DNA of 64,000 nt, taken from assembly GCF_024105665.1 (NCBI RefSeq), contig NZ_JAAAMK010000005.1, positions 174,796-238,795 on the forward strand, read 5' to 3'. The notes under the pieces are model-generated. The model searched no databases and had not been told where the DNA came from. It saw only the letters and a list, made by a program, of their open reading frames with translations. The stretch is from Aliihoeflea aestuarii. GTDB lineage: Bacteria; Pseudomonadota; Alphaproteobacteria; Rhizobiales; Rhizobiaceae. The translations under genes and the position numbers were made by a program. Position 1 is the first letter of the stretch. Every line of letters starts with the position of its first letter. Below are positions 35,644-45,917 of this stretch, one piece after another.

Positions 35644-36123
35644 ATGTCGAGAACAGAAGCCGAGTCCAAACCCGTTGCAGGTCTAGGAGATAAGCTGTGC
35701 CGTCTGGGCATATTCGCCGTTTTCACTGCCGTTGCGTTTCTTCCGTTTCTGAATCTGGGCACACCCGCCGAAAGAGCATGGACCTTCAAGCCTGACACGT
35801 TGCGCCTTACGTATCTGCTGGTACCGTTACTGGCATTGGCGGCGTTTTTGATGTCGTTCTGGAAGAAGACGCTTACCCACGCGATTATGGTCGCCGGTTT
35901 TGCGGCGTGTGCAGGTGCCGTCCTTATCGCGCTCGCGCTTCTGGTGACGGCGGCGAAGATATTCGGCTTTATGATGATGGTTCCGTTTCTTTGGCCCCTC
36001 TACGGGGCGGGGCTCGACCCGTTGGGTCCCATCTCCGTCCTGCCGGCGCAGGGCGGTTGGCTTCTCCTCGTCGGAACGGTTGCAGCGATTTTGCAGGCAG
36101 GGCGCTGGAAGCGTCCCGGTTAA
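35644..36123 (+). CDS. Hypothetical four-helix membrane protein
   Basis: 159 residues, not recognised. After a polar start (about 18 residues) there are four hydrophobic stretches: GIFAVFTAVAFLPFLNL, LTYLLVPLLALAAFLMSFW, HAIMVAGFAACAGAVLIALALLV and a C-terminal GGWLLLVGTVAAILQAG, so an inner-membrane protein is likely. No catalytic motif is seen. It stands alone between the liv terminator and the RND genes and has its own strong terminator downstream. The codon pattern resembles neighbours but AT content is higher. Confidence 0.6.
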   Translation: MSRTEAESKPVAGLGDKLCRLGIFAVFTAVAFLPFLNLGTPAERAWTFKPDTLRLTYLLVPLLALAAFLMSFWKKTLTHAIMVAGFAACAGAVLIALALLVTAAKIFGFMMMVPFLWPLYGAGLDPLGPISVLPAQGGWLLLVGTVAAILQAGRWKRPG

Positions 36124-36136
36124 TCGTGAACCTCAA

Positions 36137-36173
36137 GGTCCTGAACTTGCCGTCGCAGGTTAGGGCCTTTTTA
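36137..36173 (+). terminator. Intrinsic terminator of the membrane-protein gene
   Basis: GGTCCT/AGGGCC and AACTTGC/GCAGGTT pair around a CGTC loop (36137-36167), followed by TTTTT. It begins 14 bases after the stop. Confidence 0.8.
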
Positions 36174-36211
36174 TTCTCACCCGGCAGAACGCTTCCGTCG
36201 AATGGAAGTTT

Positions 36212-39200
36212 CTACTCGGCCGGGGTGAGCCTGCCGTCTTCCCTGGCCGACGCCTCGCCCAACTCGCGGTCGAGGCGGGCTTCTTCTTCCACCTTCGGCG
36301 TCACCCAGCGGCCGATCAGGAGATAGGCGACCGGCGTCAAATAGAGCGTCGAGACCGTCGCTAGACCGAGCCCGCCGACGATAACCCAGCCAAGCGCGAT
36401 GCGTGCTTCCGCGCCCGCGCCCGATGCCATCACCAAGGGCAAGCCGCCGACGATCGTGCACAGCATCGTCATCACGACCGGGCGCAGACGAATGTTCGAT
36501 GCCTCTTCGATCGCGTCGCGCACATTGCGCCCCCGGTCGCGCAACTGATTGGCGAACTCGACGATCAGAATGCCGTTCTTGGCCATGATCCCGACGAGGA
36601 GTACGAGCCCGATCTGCGAATAGACGTTGAGACTGGTGCCCGTCAGAAGCATGGCAATGACTGCACAGGCAAGGCCGAGCGGAACCGTCGCCATGATGAT
36701 CAGCGCGCTGACGAAACTTTCGAACTGGGCCGCGAGGACCAGAAGAACGATGACGAGCGCGAAACCCATCACGGTGGCCATCGCGTTGCCGGTCTCGCCC
36801 AGCGTCGCCGCTTCGGCAAGCGGCAGCACGCGCGCGCCGGCCGGCATGTGCCTTTCGGCGATCCGCGTCGCCTCCGCCAGTGCGTCTCCGAGCGAGACGC
36901 CGTCGGCAAGCGCCGACGTGATCGAGACGGCGCGCATCTGGTCCTCGCGCGAGAGCGACGGCGGAACGGCGACTTCCCGGATCGACGCGATCGTCGACAC
37001 GGGCACGAAGCGCCCGTCACCGGTTCTCAGATAGATGCTTTCCAGATCGGTCGGATCGTTGACGGGGTTTGTCGTGGAGACGAGCTTCACTTCAAAGGCG
37101 CGGTCGTCGATGAAGACCTCGCCGATCTCGCGTCCGTCGAGCAGAGATTGCAGCGCCTGCGCCAGTCCGGAAATCTCGATGCCGAGATCGGAGGCGCGTT
37201 CCCGGTCGATCGATACGGCGAGCTGCGGCTGCGTCGATTCGGTCGAAAGGCGCGCCTGCTGAAAGCGCGGATCGTCCTGCATTTCGGCGACGATCGCTTG
37301 CGCCGCCGCGTCCAGCGTTTGATAATTGTTGCCGAGGATGGCGAATTGCAGGCCCGATCCGGCCCCGCGGATGCCGAGGCTGTTCGGCTGGAAGGCGAAG
37401 ACGCGCACGCCCGGCACCTGCTGCACCAGTTCGTTCACCTCATCGAGAATTTGCTGCTGCGTGCGCTCGCGCTCGTGCCATGGCGCGAGCGTCAGGGAAA
37501 TGAAGCCGCTGTTGGTCGAGCCGCCCTGACCGGCCAGCGAGAAGGAGGCGACGACCTCGCCCGAATCGCGCAGCGGCTGGATCAGCGCCTCCACTTCGGC
37601 CATCTGCTGGGCAAGATAATCGATCGACACGCCCTGAGGCGCCGAGACGCGCATGAAGGCGGCGGACCGGTCTTCGGGCGGGGTCAGTTCGGATTGCAGA
37701 TTTCCGAAAGCGATGCCCGCGCCGCCTGCGAAGACGAGCGCCACCGCGACGACCACGATCGGCGCATTGAGGCAGGCGGCCAGCGACCGGCGGTAGAAGC
37801 CGGCCAGCCCCGTCGCGATCCGGTTGGCCCAGGTGTCGCGCACCTCACCCTCATCGCTCTGCTTCAGGATGCGCGAGGCGATCATCGGGCACAGCGACAG
37901 CGATACGATCGATGAAATGAAGACCGCGATCGCCATCACGAAACCGAATTCGCGGAAAAGCCCGCCGGCCTGTCCCGGCAGGAACGAGAGCGGCACGAAA
38001 ACGGCGACGAGGGTGGCAGTCGTCGCGAGAATGGCGAAGAAGACCTCCTTCGTTCCCAGCACGGCGGCCGCACGCGGACCCATGCCCTGGTTGCGTCGCC
38101 GCACGATGTTTTCCAACACCACGATGGCGTCGTCGACGACGAGCCCGGCCGCGAGCACCAATGCGAGGAGCGTCAGGATGTTGAGCGAGAAACCCATCAG
38201 ATAGATGGCGGCGACCGTCCCGATCAGCGAAATCGGCATTGCAAGAGCGGGAATCACCGTCGCGCGCCAGTCGCGCAGGAACAGGAAGATGATCAGCAGA
38301 ACGACGGTGACGGCGATCGCCAGCGCGATCTCGACCTCATGGATCGCGCCCTCAATGAAGGTCGCATCGTCGCTGGTGACGTAGATGTCCATGCCGTCCG
38401 GCAGGGTCGGACGAATGCGGTCGACGGCTTCGCGCACGCCCGCCGAAATGTCGAGCGTGTTCGACTGCGCCTGTCGGATGATGCCGAGCCCGATGCCGGG
38501 AAGCCCATCTGAGCGCATCACGGATTCACCGATGTCAGGCCCGAGGGTCACATTGGCGACGTCGCGCAATCGCGCATTCGGGCTGATGGCGATGTTCTCG
38601 AAATCCGCCGGCGTCGTGACGGGCGCCTGCGTGCGCACGACGAGCGCCTGCGTGGACGACGACAGGCTGCCGGCCGGCGTGTCGAAGGACATGGTGTTGA
38701 GCGCAGTCTGGATATCCGCCACCGTCAGGCCGAGGCTCGCGAGCCTGTTCTGGTCGATGTCGATGCGGAAGATCTTCTCGCGCCCGCCATAGATCTGTAC
38801 GTCAGCCACGCCCGGAACGGAGGCGAACTGGTCGACGATCTGGTCTTCGACCAGAACCGTCATGTCCTCGATATTCATCGCCGACGACGTCACCGAAAGG
38901 CGCATGATCGCCTGCGCGTTATCGTCCGCCTTGACGATCAGCGGCGCGTCGGCGTTTTCGGGCAACCGGTTCTGTACGCGGCTGACGGCATCGCGCATAT
39001 CGGAGGCGGCCGTGTCGAGATCGACGCCATCATTGAACTCGACCGTCACGCGCGAGGAGCCGAACGAGGAGGACGACGACATGTTGTTGACGCCCGGAAC
39101 GCGCGCAACCGCGCCTTCCAGGATCGATGTCAGTTCACGGTCGATCGTTTCAGCGGCAGCGCCCGTATAGGTCGTGCGGATCGTGATGACCGGACGGTCC

Positions 39201-39355
39201 ACATCGGGAAGTTCGCGCACCTCGACGCCGAAGAAGGCCGCAAGGCCGGCCACGGCGATCAGCACATTGACCACGAAGGCGAGCACGGCACGGCGCACGA
39301 AGAGCGCAGTCATGCCGTTGGCATCGTCCCTGGTATTGGTGGAGGCAGTGGACAT
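36212..39355 (-). CDS. RND-family multidrug efflux permease (HAE-1/AcrB type)
   Basis: 1047 residues, normal for the family, with two repeats each of one helix, a large periplasmic loop and five helices. The N-terminal VRRAVLAFVVNVLIAVAGLAAFFGVEVRELPDVDRPVI and the TM4 proton-relay GLVVDDAIVVLENIVRR with its Asp-Asp pair are complete; the TM10 lysine region (LLVGIMAKNGILIVEFANQLRDRG) is also visible. It pumps amphiphilic compounds by proton antiport as a trimer in the inner membrane. The adaptor gene lies 13 bases upstream on the same strand; no outer-membrane channel gene is nearby, so a TolC-like partner elsewhere is expected. Confidence 0.95.
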   Translation of the reverse strand: MSTASTNTRDDANGMTALFVRRAVLAFVVNVLIAVAGLAAFFGVEVRELPDVDRPVITIRTTYTGAAAETIDRELTSILEGAVARVPGVNNMSSSSSFGSSRVTVEFNDGVDLDTAASDMRDAVSRVQNRLPENADAPLIVKADDNAQAIMRLSVTSSAMNIEDMTVLVEDQIVDQFASVPGVADVQIYGGREKIFRIDIDQNRLASLGLTVADIQTALNTMSFDTPAGSLSSSTQALVVRTQAPVTTPADFENIAISPNARLRDVANVTLGPDIGESVMRSDGLPGIGLGIIRQAQSNTLDISAGVREAVDRIRPTLPDGMDIYVTSDDATFIEGAIHEVEIALAIAVTVVLLIIFLFLRDWRATVIPALAMPISLIGTVAAIYLMGFSLNILTLLALVLAAGLVVDDAIVVLENIVRRRNQGMGPRAAAVLGTKEVFFAILATTATLVAVFVPLSFLPGQAGGLFREFGFVMAIAVFISSIVSLSLCPMIASRILKQSDEGEVRDTWANRIATGLAGFYRRSLAACLNAPIVVVAVALVFAGGAGIAFGNLQSELTPPEDRSAAFMRVSAPQGVSIDYLAQQMAEVEALIQPLRDSGEVVASFSLAGQGGSTNSGFISLTLAPWHERERTQQQILDEVNELVQQVPGVRVFAFQPNSLGIRGAGSGLQFAILGNNYQTLDAAAQAIVAEMQDDPRFQQARLSTESTQPQLAVSIDRERASDLGIEISGLAQALQSLLDGREIGEVFIDDRAFEVKLVSTTNPVNDPTDLESIYLRTGDGRFVPVSTIASIREVAVPPSLSREDQMRAVSITSALADGVSLGDALAEATRIAERHMPAGARVLPLAEAATLGETGNAMATVMGFALVIVLLVLAAQFESFVSALIIMATVPLGLACAVIAMLLTGTSLNVYSQIGLVLLVGIMAKNGILIVEFANQLRDRGRNVRDAIEEASNIRLRPVVMTMLCTIVGGLPLVMASGAGAEARIALGWVIVGGLGLATVSTLYLTPVAYLLIGRWVTPKVEEEARLDRELGEASAREDGRLTPAE

Positions 39356-39368
39356 GGTGTCGTCCTCC

Positions 39369-40514
39369 TCAGGAACCGCGCGCTTCGACAGCCGGAATGG
39401 TTTCGCCGCGCCGTTGCGCGATCCTGACGTCGCCGCCCTCGCGTACGAGGTGGATGCCTTCGGACACGACCTGAACGCCGGGATCGATCTCGGCCGCGAT
39501 CAGGATGGAATCCGTGTTGCGCTGGATGACGCGAACGGGCACGCGGCTGGCGACGCCATCATTGACAGCCCAGACGAAAGCGCCGTCGGTGCCCCATTGC
39601 ACCGCAAGCGGATCGACGGCCGGATAGGTTTCGCCGGGAAAGGTCATGACGACTTGAAACGACATGCCGGCGCGCAGCGTGTCGGACGGATTGTCGATCG
39701 TCGCCTCGACGCGCAGCGTGCGGCTTTGCGCATCGACACGGTTGTCGATGGCGCTGACCTCGCCGCGAAAGACCTGGTTTGGCTGTGCGATCAGCGACGC
39801 TTCCAGCGTCGCGCCAACTTCGATCGCGCCCGCATAACGCTCCGGCGCCCAGAAATCGACGAGGATGGCGGACCGGTCGTCGATCGACGCGATCTCGGTC
39901 GAATTCGTTACATAATTTCCAACCGAGACCGGCAGGATGCCCACGACACCTGAAATCGGGGCCTCGATGTCGCGTCGTTCGAGCGAGAGTTCGGCATCGC
40001 GAACGGCCAGTCGCGCATTTTCGACGCCGAGCTGCGCTTCGGTGACCTGCACCTGCGTGGCCGTATTGGATGCGCGAAGCTGGTTGATGCGCTCGAGCCG
40101 GGATTCGGCGTCTTCCAGCGCAAAGCGGGCGCGATCGACGGCGATGACTTCCGCCTGCGAATCCAGCCGGGCGATGATTTCGCCGGCCTCGACGGTCGAG
40201 CCCGAACGGACCAGGATTTCCGTCAGTCGGCCGGAGGCGAACGGCGTGACCGCAACGGTCTCGGCCGCGCGTCCGGTGCCGATCGCCTGAAGGCGATCGT
40301 TGATCGTCGCCGTCGTCACCGGCACCGTAAAGACGCCGCCGCCTGGACGGCCCGCCCCTCTGCCGGATGCGCCACCCCGTCCGGTGTCCTGCGATATCGC
40401 AGGACCGTCGCCGGGTCCTGCCGTCCCGCCCGTGCCCGAACCGAAGGCCACCCAGGCGACCGCACCTGCAACCAGCAGGACGGCACAGATGGCAAGCTGT
40501 TTCCAAATGGGCAT
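39369..40514 (-). CDS. Periplasmic adaptor (membrane fusion protein) of the RND pump
   Basis: 381 residues. One N-terminal helix (QLAICAVLLVAGAVAWVAFG) anchors it; no lipobox cysteine is seen. A glycine/proline-rich linker follows. The biotinyl-lipoyl halves (VTPFASGRLTEILVRSGSTVEAGEIIARLD and RRDIEAPISGVVGILPVSVGNYV) flank a coiled-coil hairpin (about residues 145-190), then a beta-barrel and C-terminal domain, the RND adaptor order. ATG 40514 gives the natural start; the frame opens 82 codons further upstream without conservation. It is co-transcribed with the permease. Confidence 0.92.
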   Translation of the reverse strand: MPIWKQLAICAVLLVAGAVAWVAFGSGTGGTAGPGDGPAISQDTGRGGASGRGAGRPGGGVFTVPVTTATINDRLQAIGTGRAAETVAVTPFASGRLTEILVRSGSTVEAGEIIARLDSQAEVIAVDRARFALEDAESRLERINQLRASNTATQVQVTEAQLGVENARLAVRDAELSLERRDIEAPISGVVGILPVSVGNYVTNSTEIASIDDRSAILVDFWAPERYAGAIEVGATLEASLIAQPNQVFRGEVSAIDNRVDAQSRTLRVEATIDNPSDTLRAGMSFQVVMTFPGETYPAVDPLAVQWGTDGAFVWAVNDGVASRVPVRVIQRNTDSILIAAEIDPGVQVVSEGIHLVREGGDVRIAQRRGETIPAVEARGS

Positions 40515-40782
40515 GAAGCACTCCGGCTCTGGACTAGTCGACGTCAGTCCTCGCAACGTCCCTTCGATGCGCAAGCAAATGCGTGCCCTGATCGCGCGGC
40601 GGCGAGGCACGCACTGAATCTTATGCCAGTACATGCAAGGCCATGCACCAGTTTTGTTGTTAAATATCGGTAAGGATACGCAAACGTTCCGCAGCGGTTG
40701 GGCTGTTTGCACATGCACGAATGCGTGATCTAAAGGTCGGACGACGCTTCGTTGCAACACAGATCAGGGAGATGCCCGCCTC
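40515..40782. other. Divergent promoter region (RND adaptor / ligase gene)
   Basis: 268 bases. It must contain the leftward promoter of the efflux operon and the rightward promoter of the glutamine-synthetase-like gene. No TetR-like palindrome or adjacent regulator was found; AGGGAG lies near 40769 for the rightward gene. Confidence 0.4.
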
Positions 40783-42153
40783 ATGACCGGTTCGCTTTCG
40801 TTCGATGCGCTCAAGAAGATGGTCGCCAACGGGGCGATCGACACCGTTCTCGTGTCCGCCGTCGACATGCAGGGCCGCCTGATCGGGAAGCGCTTCACGG
40901 GGCGCCATTTCATCGCCTCCGCGCATGACGAGACGCATGGCTGCGACTATCTGCTCGCCAACGACATCGATATGGAGCCGGTGCCGGGCTACAAGGCGGC
41001 GAGCTGGCAGAAGGGCTATGGCGATTTCGTCATCAAGCCGGACCTGTCCACGATCCGCCTGACGCCGTGGCTTGACAAGACGGCGCTGGTGCTGTCCGAC
41101 CTGCTCGATCATCATCACCACAAGGATCTGCCGCATTCGCCGCGCGCGATCCTGAAAGCCCAGGTCGCGCGGCTGAAAGAGCGCGGATATCTCGCCAATT
41201 TCGCGTCCGAACTCGAATTCTACCTGTTCGAGGAAACCTACGAGACGGCACGCAGCCAGGGCTGGAAGGATTTGCGCACCGCTTCGCCTCATATCGGCGA
41301 TTACCTCATCCAGATCACCTCCAAGGAAGAGGATTACATGCGCGCCCTGCGCAACGGTCTGGAAGAGGCGGGCATTCCGGTCGAGAACTCCAAGGGCGAA
41401 TGGGGGCCGGGGCAGGAGGAGATCAACGTCTATTATTCCGACGCGCTCGAAATGGCGGACAGGCACGTTTTCCTGAAGAACGCCGCCAAGGAGATCGCGC
41501 ATCTTCAGGGCAAGGCCGTCACCTTCATGGCGAAATACGACTATGCGCTTGCCGGCAATTCGAGCCACATCCACAATTCGATCTGGTCGGCCAACGGGAA
41601 GACGCCGCTGTTCTTCGACTCCAAGGCCGAGAACACGATGTCGCCGCTGATGCGTTCATGGATGGCGGGACAACTGAAATATGCGGCCGACTACACCTGG
41701 TTCCTCGCGCCCTACGTCAATTCCTACAAGCGCTTTCAGGCCGGGACATTCGCGCCGACAAAGATGATCTGGAGCCGCGACAACCGAACGGCCGGCTTCC
41801 GGCTGTGCGGGGAGGGGACCAAGGGCATCCGCACCGAATGCCGGATCGGCGGCGCGGACTTGAACCCCTACCTCGCCTTCGCTGCGCTGATCGCGGCCGG
41901 CCTTGCCGGAATCGACGAGAAGCTGGAGCTTGGCCGGCCTTTCGAGGGCGACGCCTATCAGGGCGAAGACCTGCCCGAAATTCCGAAGACTTTGCGCGCG
42001 GCGCTCTCCACGCTCGAACGCTCTGACATGTTGCGCACGGCTTTCGGGCACGACGTGGTCGAGCATTATCTTCACACCGCCCGCTGGGAACAGTCGGAAT
42101 ATGATCGCCGCGTCACCGACTGGGAACTGCATCGCGGCTTCGAGCGCTACTGA
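40783..42153 (+). CDS. Glutamine-synthetase-family ligase (gamma-glutamylamide synthetase-like)
   Basis: 456 residues. Metal and glutamate site residues are visible in ASELEFYLFEE, EWGPGQEEINV, AGNSSHIHNSIW and NRTAGFRLCGEGTKGIRTECRIGGADLNPYLAFAALIAAGLAG. The adenylylated tyrosine loop of GlnA is absent; the equivalent stretch reads GEDLPEIPKTL. This places it with PuuA/GlnA4/IpuC/GMAS-type enzymes that join glutamate gamma-carboxyl to an amine using ATP. The next gene, an iron alcohol dehydrogenase, hints at an amino-alcohol substrate. The exact amine is not deducible. Confidence 0.88.
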   Translation: MTGSLSFDALKKMVANGAIDTVLVSAVDMQGRLIGKRFTGRHFIASAHDETHGCDYLLANDIDMEPVPGYKAASWQKGYGDFVIKPDLSTIRLTPWLDKTALVLSDLLDHHHHKDLPHSPRAILKAQVARLKERGYLANFASELEFYLFEETYETARSQGWKDLRTASPHIGDYLIQITSKEEDYMRALRNGLEEAGIPVENSKGEWGPGQEEINVYYSDALEMADRHVFLKNAAKEIAHLQGKAVTFMAKYDYALAGNSSHIHNSIWSANGKTPLFFDSKAENTMSPLMRSWMAGQLKYAADYTWFLAPYVNSYKRFQAGTFAPTKMIWSRDNRTAGFRLCGEGTKGIRTECRIGGADLNPYLAFAALIAAGLAGIDEKLELGRPFEGDAYQGEDLPEIPKTLRAALSTLERSDMLRTAFGHDVVEHYLHTARWEQSEYDRRVTDWELHRGFERY

Positions 42154-42210
42154 CGCCCGGCGCCGTCAGTGCGCCGCAACCTTTACATTCAATCTCCAAC
42201 CGGTGCCGTA

Positions 42211-43368
42211 ATGACGATCAGCTCGAAATGGAATTTCCCGACCACAGTGCTTTTCGGCGAAGGCCGTATCGCGGAGCTGCCTGCCGTCCTGAAAGCGGCG
42301 GGTATTTCGCGGCCACTCTTCGTCACCGATCCGGGGCTGGCAAAATTGCCGGTTGTTGCCGGGACGCTGAAGCTGCTCGAAGATGCGGGTGTCGCCTATG
42401 GCGTCTTCTTCGACGTCAAGCCCAATCCGGTGGAATCGAATCTTGCTGCCGGCATCGCGATTTTCGAGGCCGGCTCCCATGACGGCGTGATCGCCTTCGG
42501 CGGCGGTTCCGCGCTCGATCTCGGCAAGCTCGTCGCCTTCCAGGCCGGACAGACGCGGCCGATCTGGGATTTCGAGGATGTCGGCGACTGGTGGACGCGC
42601 GCCGACAGCGATGCCATCGCGCCGGTCATTGCCGTTCCGACGACGGCGGGAACCGGCTCGGAAGTCGGGCGTGCGGGCGTTCTGACCAATGAGGCGACGC
42701 ATACGAAGAAGGTGATCTTCCATCCGAAGATGCTGCCGGTCACCGTCATCGCGGACCCCGCTCTGACGGTCGGCATGCCGAAGATGATCACCGCCGGAAC
42801 CGGTATGGATGCGCTGGCCCATTGCCTCGAAGCCTATTGCGCGCCGGGTTTTCACCCGATGGCGGACGGCATCGGTGCGGAGGGCGTGCGGCTGGTGCTC
42901 GAATATCTGCCGAGGGCCTATGCTGACGGCTTCGACATCGAGGCGCGGGCCAACATGATGGCGGCAGCGGCCATGGGCGCGACCGCGTTTCAGAAGGGGC
43001 TCGGCGCGATTCATTCGCTGTCACATCCCATCGGCGCGCTCTACGACACGCATCACGGCATGACGAATGCGCTGTTCATGCCCTATGTGCTGGATTTCAA
43101 TCGCGCGGCGATCGAAGAGCGTATCGAACGGCTCGCCGCCTATTGCGGCATTGACGGCGGGTTCGATGGATTTCGTCAGCGCGTCATGGAATTGCGCGCC
43201 GAACTCGGCGTGCCGGAGAGGTTGCGTGATTTGATCTCCGGTCTTGAAATGGACGACGTGCGCAAAAACCTCATCGCGGACATGGCGATCGTCGACCCGA
43301 CGGCGGGCGGCAACCCTGTCGAACTTACCAGGGACGCTGTACTGTCGCTTCTCGAAAAGTCGATGTGA
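42211..43368 (+). CDS. Iron-containing alcohol dehydrogenase
   Basis: 385 residues. GRIAELPAVLKAAGISRPLFVTDPGL, the nucleotide loop AFGGGSALDLGKLVAF, PTTAGTGSEVGRAGVLTN and the metal ligands GTGMDALAHCLEAYCAPGFHPMADG and GLGAIHSLSHPIGALYDTHHGMTNAL (three histidines and an aspartate) are intact. It catalyses NAD(P)-dependent alcohol-aldehyde interconversion. ATG 42211 is preferred over an in-frame ATG at 42169 because TISSKWNFPTTVLFGEG matches the family start. It lies 57 bases after the ligase gene and is likely co-transcribed. Confidence 0.92.
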   Translation: MTISSKWNFPTTVLFGEGRIAELPAVLKAAGISRPLFVTDPGLAKLPVVAGTLKLLEDAGVAYGVFFDVKPNPVESNLAAGIAIFEAGSHDGVIAFGGGSALDLGKLVAFQAGQTRPIWDFEDVGDWWTRADSDAIAPVIAVPTTAGTGSEVGRAGVLTNEATHTKKVIFHPKMLPVTVIADPALTVGMPKMITAGTGMDALAHCLEAYCAPGFHPMADGIGAEGVRLVLEYLPRAYADGFDIEARANMMAAAAMGATAFQKGLGAIHSLSHPIGALYDTHHGMTNALFMPYVLDFNRAAIEERIERLAAYCGIDGGFDGFRQRVMELRAELGVPERLRDLISGLEMDDVRKNLIADMAIVDPTAGGNPVELTRDAVLSLLEKSM

Positions 43369-43398
43369 GGGAATTCGCGTGCGGTGAGGGGTAGCTAG

Positions 43399-44673
<1,275 letters not shown>

Positions 44674-44676
44674 CCC

Positions 44677-45690
44677 ATGCCGCGCATGACCATGATCGAG
44701 GCCATCCGCGACGCGATGGACGTGTCGATGGGCCGGGACGACAATGTCGTCGTCTTCGGCGAGGATGTCGGCTATTTCGGCGGCGTCTTTCGCTGCACGG
44801 CGGGCCTCCAGCAGAAATACGGCACGTCGCGCTGCTTCGACGCGCCGATCTCCGAGCTTGGCATCGTCGGAACCGCCATCGGCATGGCCGCTTACGGGCT
44901 GCGTCCCTGCGTCGAAGTGCAGTTCGCCGACTATGTCTATCCGGCCTACGACCAGATCGTGTCGGAAGCCGCGCGCATCCGCTACCGCTCGGCCGGGCAG
45001 TTCACCTGCCCGATCGTCATCCGCATGCCGACCGGCGGCGGCATCTTTGGCGGGCAGACACACAGCCAGAGCCCGGAGGCGTTGTTCACCCACGTTTCCG
45101 GCCTGAAAGTCGTCGTGCCGTCCAACCCACAGGACGCCAAGGGTCTTCTCATCTCCGCGATCGAAGACCCCGATCCGGTGATCTTCCTCGAACCGAAGCG
45201 GCTTTATAACGGCCCGTTCGACGGCCATCACGACCGGCCCGTCACGCCGTGGTCGAAGCATGAACTCGGCGATGTCGCGGCCGATCACGTCACAGTCCCG
45301 CTCGGTAAGGCGGTCACGCGCCGCGAAGGTTCGGCGGTCACGATCCTTGCCTACGGCACGATGGTGCATGTCGCACTGGCCGCCGCCGAGGACACAGGCA
45401 TCGACGCCGAAGTGATCGATCTGCGCACGCTTGTACCACTCGATCTCGACGCTATCGTCGCGTCGGTGAAAAAGACGGGGCGCTGCGTCGTCGTGCATGA
45501 GGCGACGATGACGAGCGGCTTCGGGGCCGAACTCGTTTCGCTTGTCCAAGAGCATTGTTTCTACCATCTCGAGGCGCCGGTCGCGCGTGTGGCGGGCTGG
45601 GACACGCCATACCCGCACGCGCAGGAATGGGATTATTTCCCCGGTCCGGCGCGTGTCGGTGAAGCGCTTCGCGTGGTCATGGAGGCGTGA
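44677..45690 (+). CDS. bkdA2: Branched-chain 2-oxoacid dehydrogenase E1 beta subunit
   Basis: 337 residues. MTMIEAIRDAMDVSMGRDDNVVVFGEDVGYFGGVFRCTAGLQQKYG, ISELGIVGTAIGMAAYGLRPCVEVQFADYVYPAYDQIVSEAARIRYR and GGGIFGGQTHSQSPEALF are diagnostic. It forms the alpha2beta2 heterotetramer and binds the diphosphate-Mg side of the cofactor. It is coupled to E1 alpha by a three-base gap. Downstream, a perfect inverted repeat separates it from E2. Confidence 0.95.
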   Translation: MPRMTMIEAIRDAMDVSMGRDDNVVVFGEDVGYFGGVFRCTAGLQQKYGTSRCFDAPISELGIVGTAIGMAAYGLRPCVEVQFADYVYPAYDQIVSEAARIRYRSAGQFTCPIVIRMPTGGGIFGGQTHSQSPEALFTHVSGLKVVVPSNPQDAKGLLISAIEDPDPVIFLEPKRLYNGPFDGHHDRPVTPWSKHELGDVAADHVTVPLGKAVTRREGSAVTILAYGTMVHVALAAAEDTGIDAEVIDLRTLVPLDLDAIVASVKKTGRCVVVHEATMTSGFGAELVSLVQEHCFYHLEAPVARVAGWDTPYPHAQEWDYFPGPARVGEALRVVMEA

Positions 45691-45692
45691 GG

Positions 45693-45917
45693 ATGAGCAT
45701 GATTCTTTATGCCGAATCGACGCGGCAAGGTCGAGGCATGGACCCCTGTGACGAGCACAGGGGTGACGGCATCGATTGCCATGCCAACCTAGCCTTTCCC
45801 GAGCCCGGCACCTCCTTCTCCGCCGTCACCCCTGTGCTCGTCACAGGGGTCCATGCCGCGATGTCTCCTGAATCCATGGCGGCCCAAAAGATTGCACGAG
45901 GCTCTGACCATGGCTGA
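45693..45917 (+). other. Short open frame spanning the repeat between E1 beta and E2
   Basis: A 74-codon frame starts two bases after the E1 beta stop and ends seven bases inside the E2 gene. Much of it is the inverted repeat itself, so a real protein is doubtful. It may matter because ribosomes passing through it would couple E1 beta and E2 translation across the insertion. Confidence 0.25.
45735..45857. repeat. Perfect 36-bp inverted repeat with nested palindromes, family B
   Basis: The arm 45735-45770 is the exact reverse complement of 45822-45857. Each arm is itself a palindrome (CCCCTGTG-ACGAG-CACAGGGG), so the element can fold as one long stem or two small hairpins. The 51-base centre is unremarkable. 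It occupies the gap between the E1 beta and E2 genes. Elements with this CCCCTGTGCTCGTCACAGGGG core are, from memory, dispersed in Mesorhizobium-like genomes. Confidence 0.93.

Noticed and set aside
36848..37915. A 355-codon + strand frame inside the RND permease gene
   Set aside because: Antisense to a full-length, highly conserved permease.
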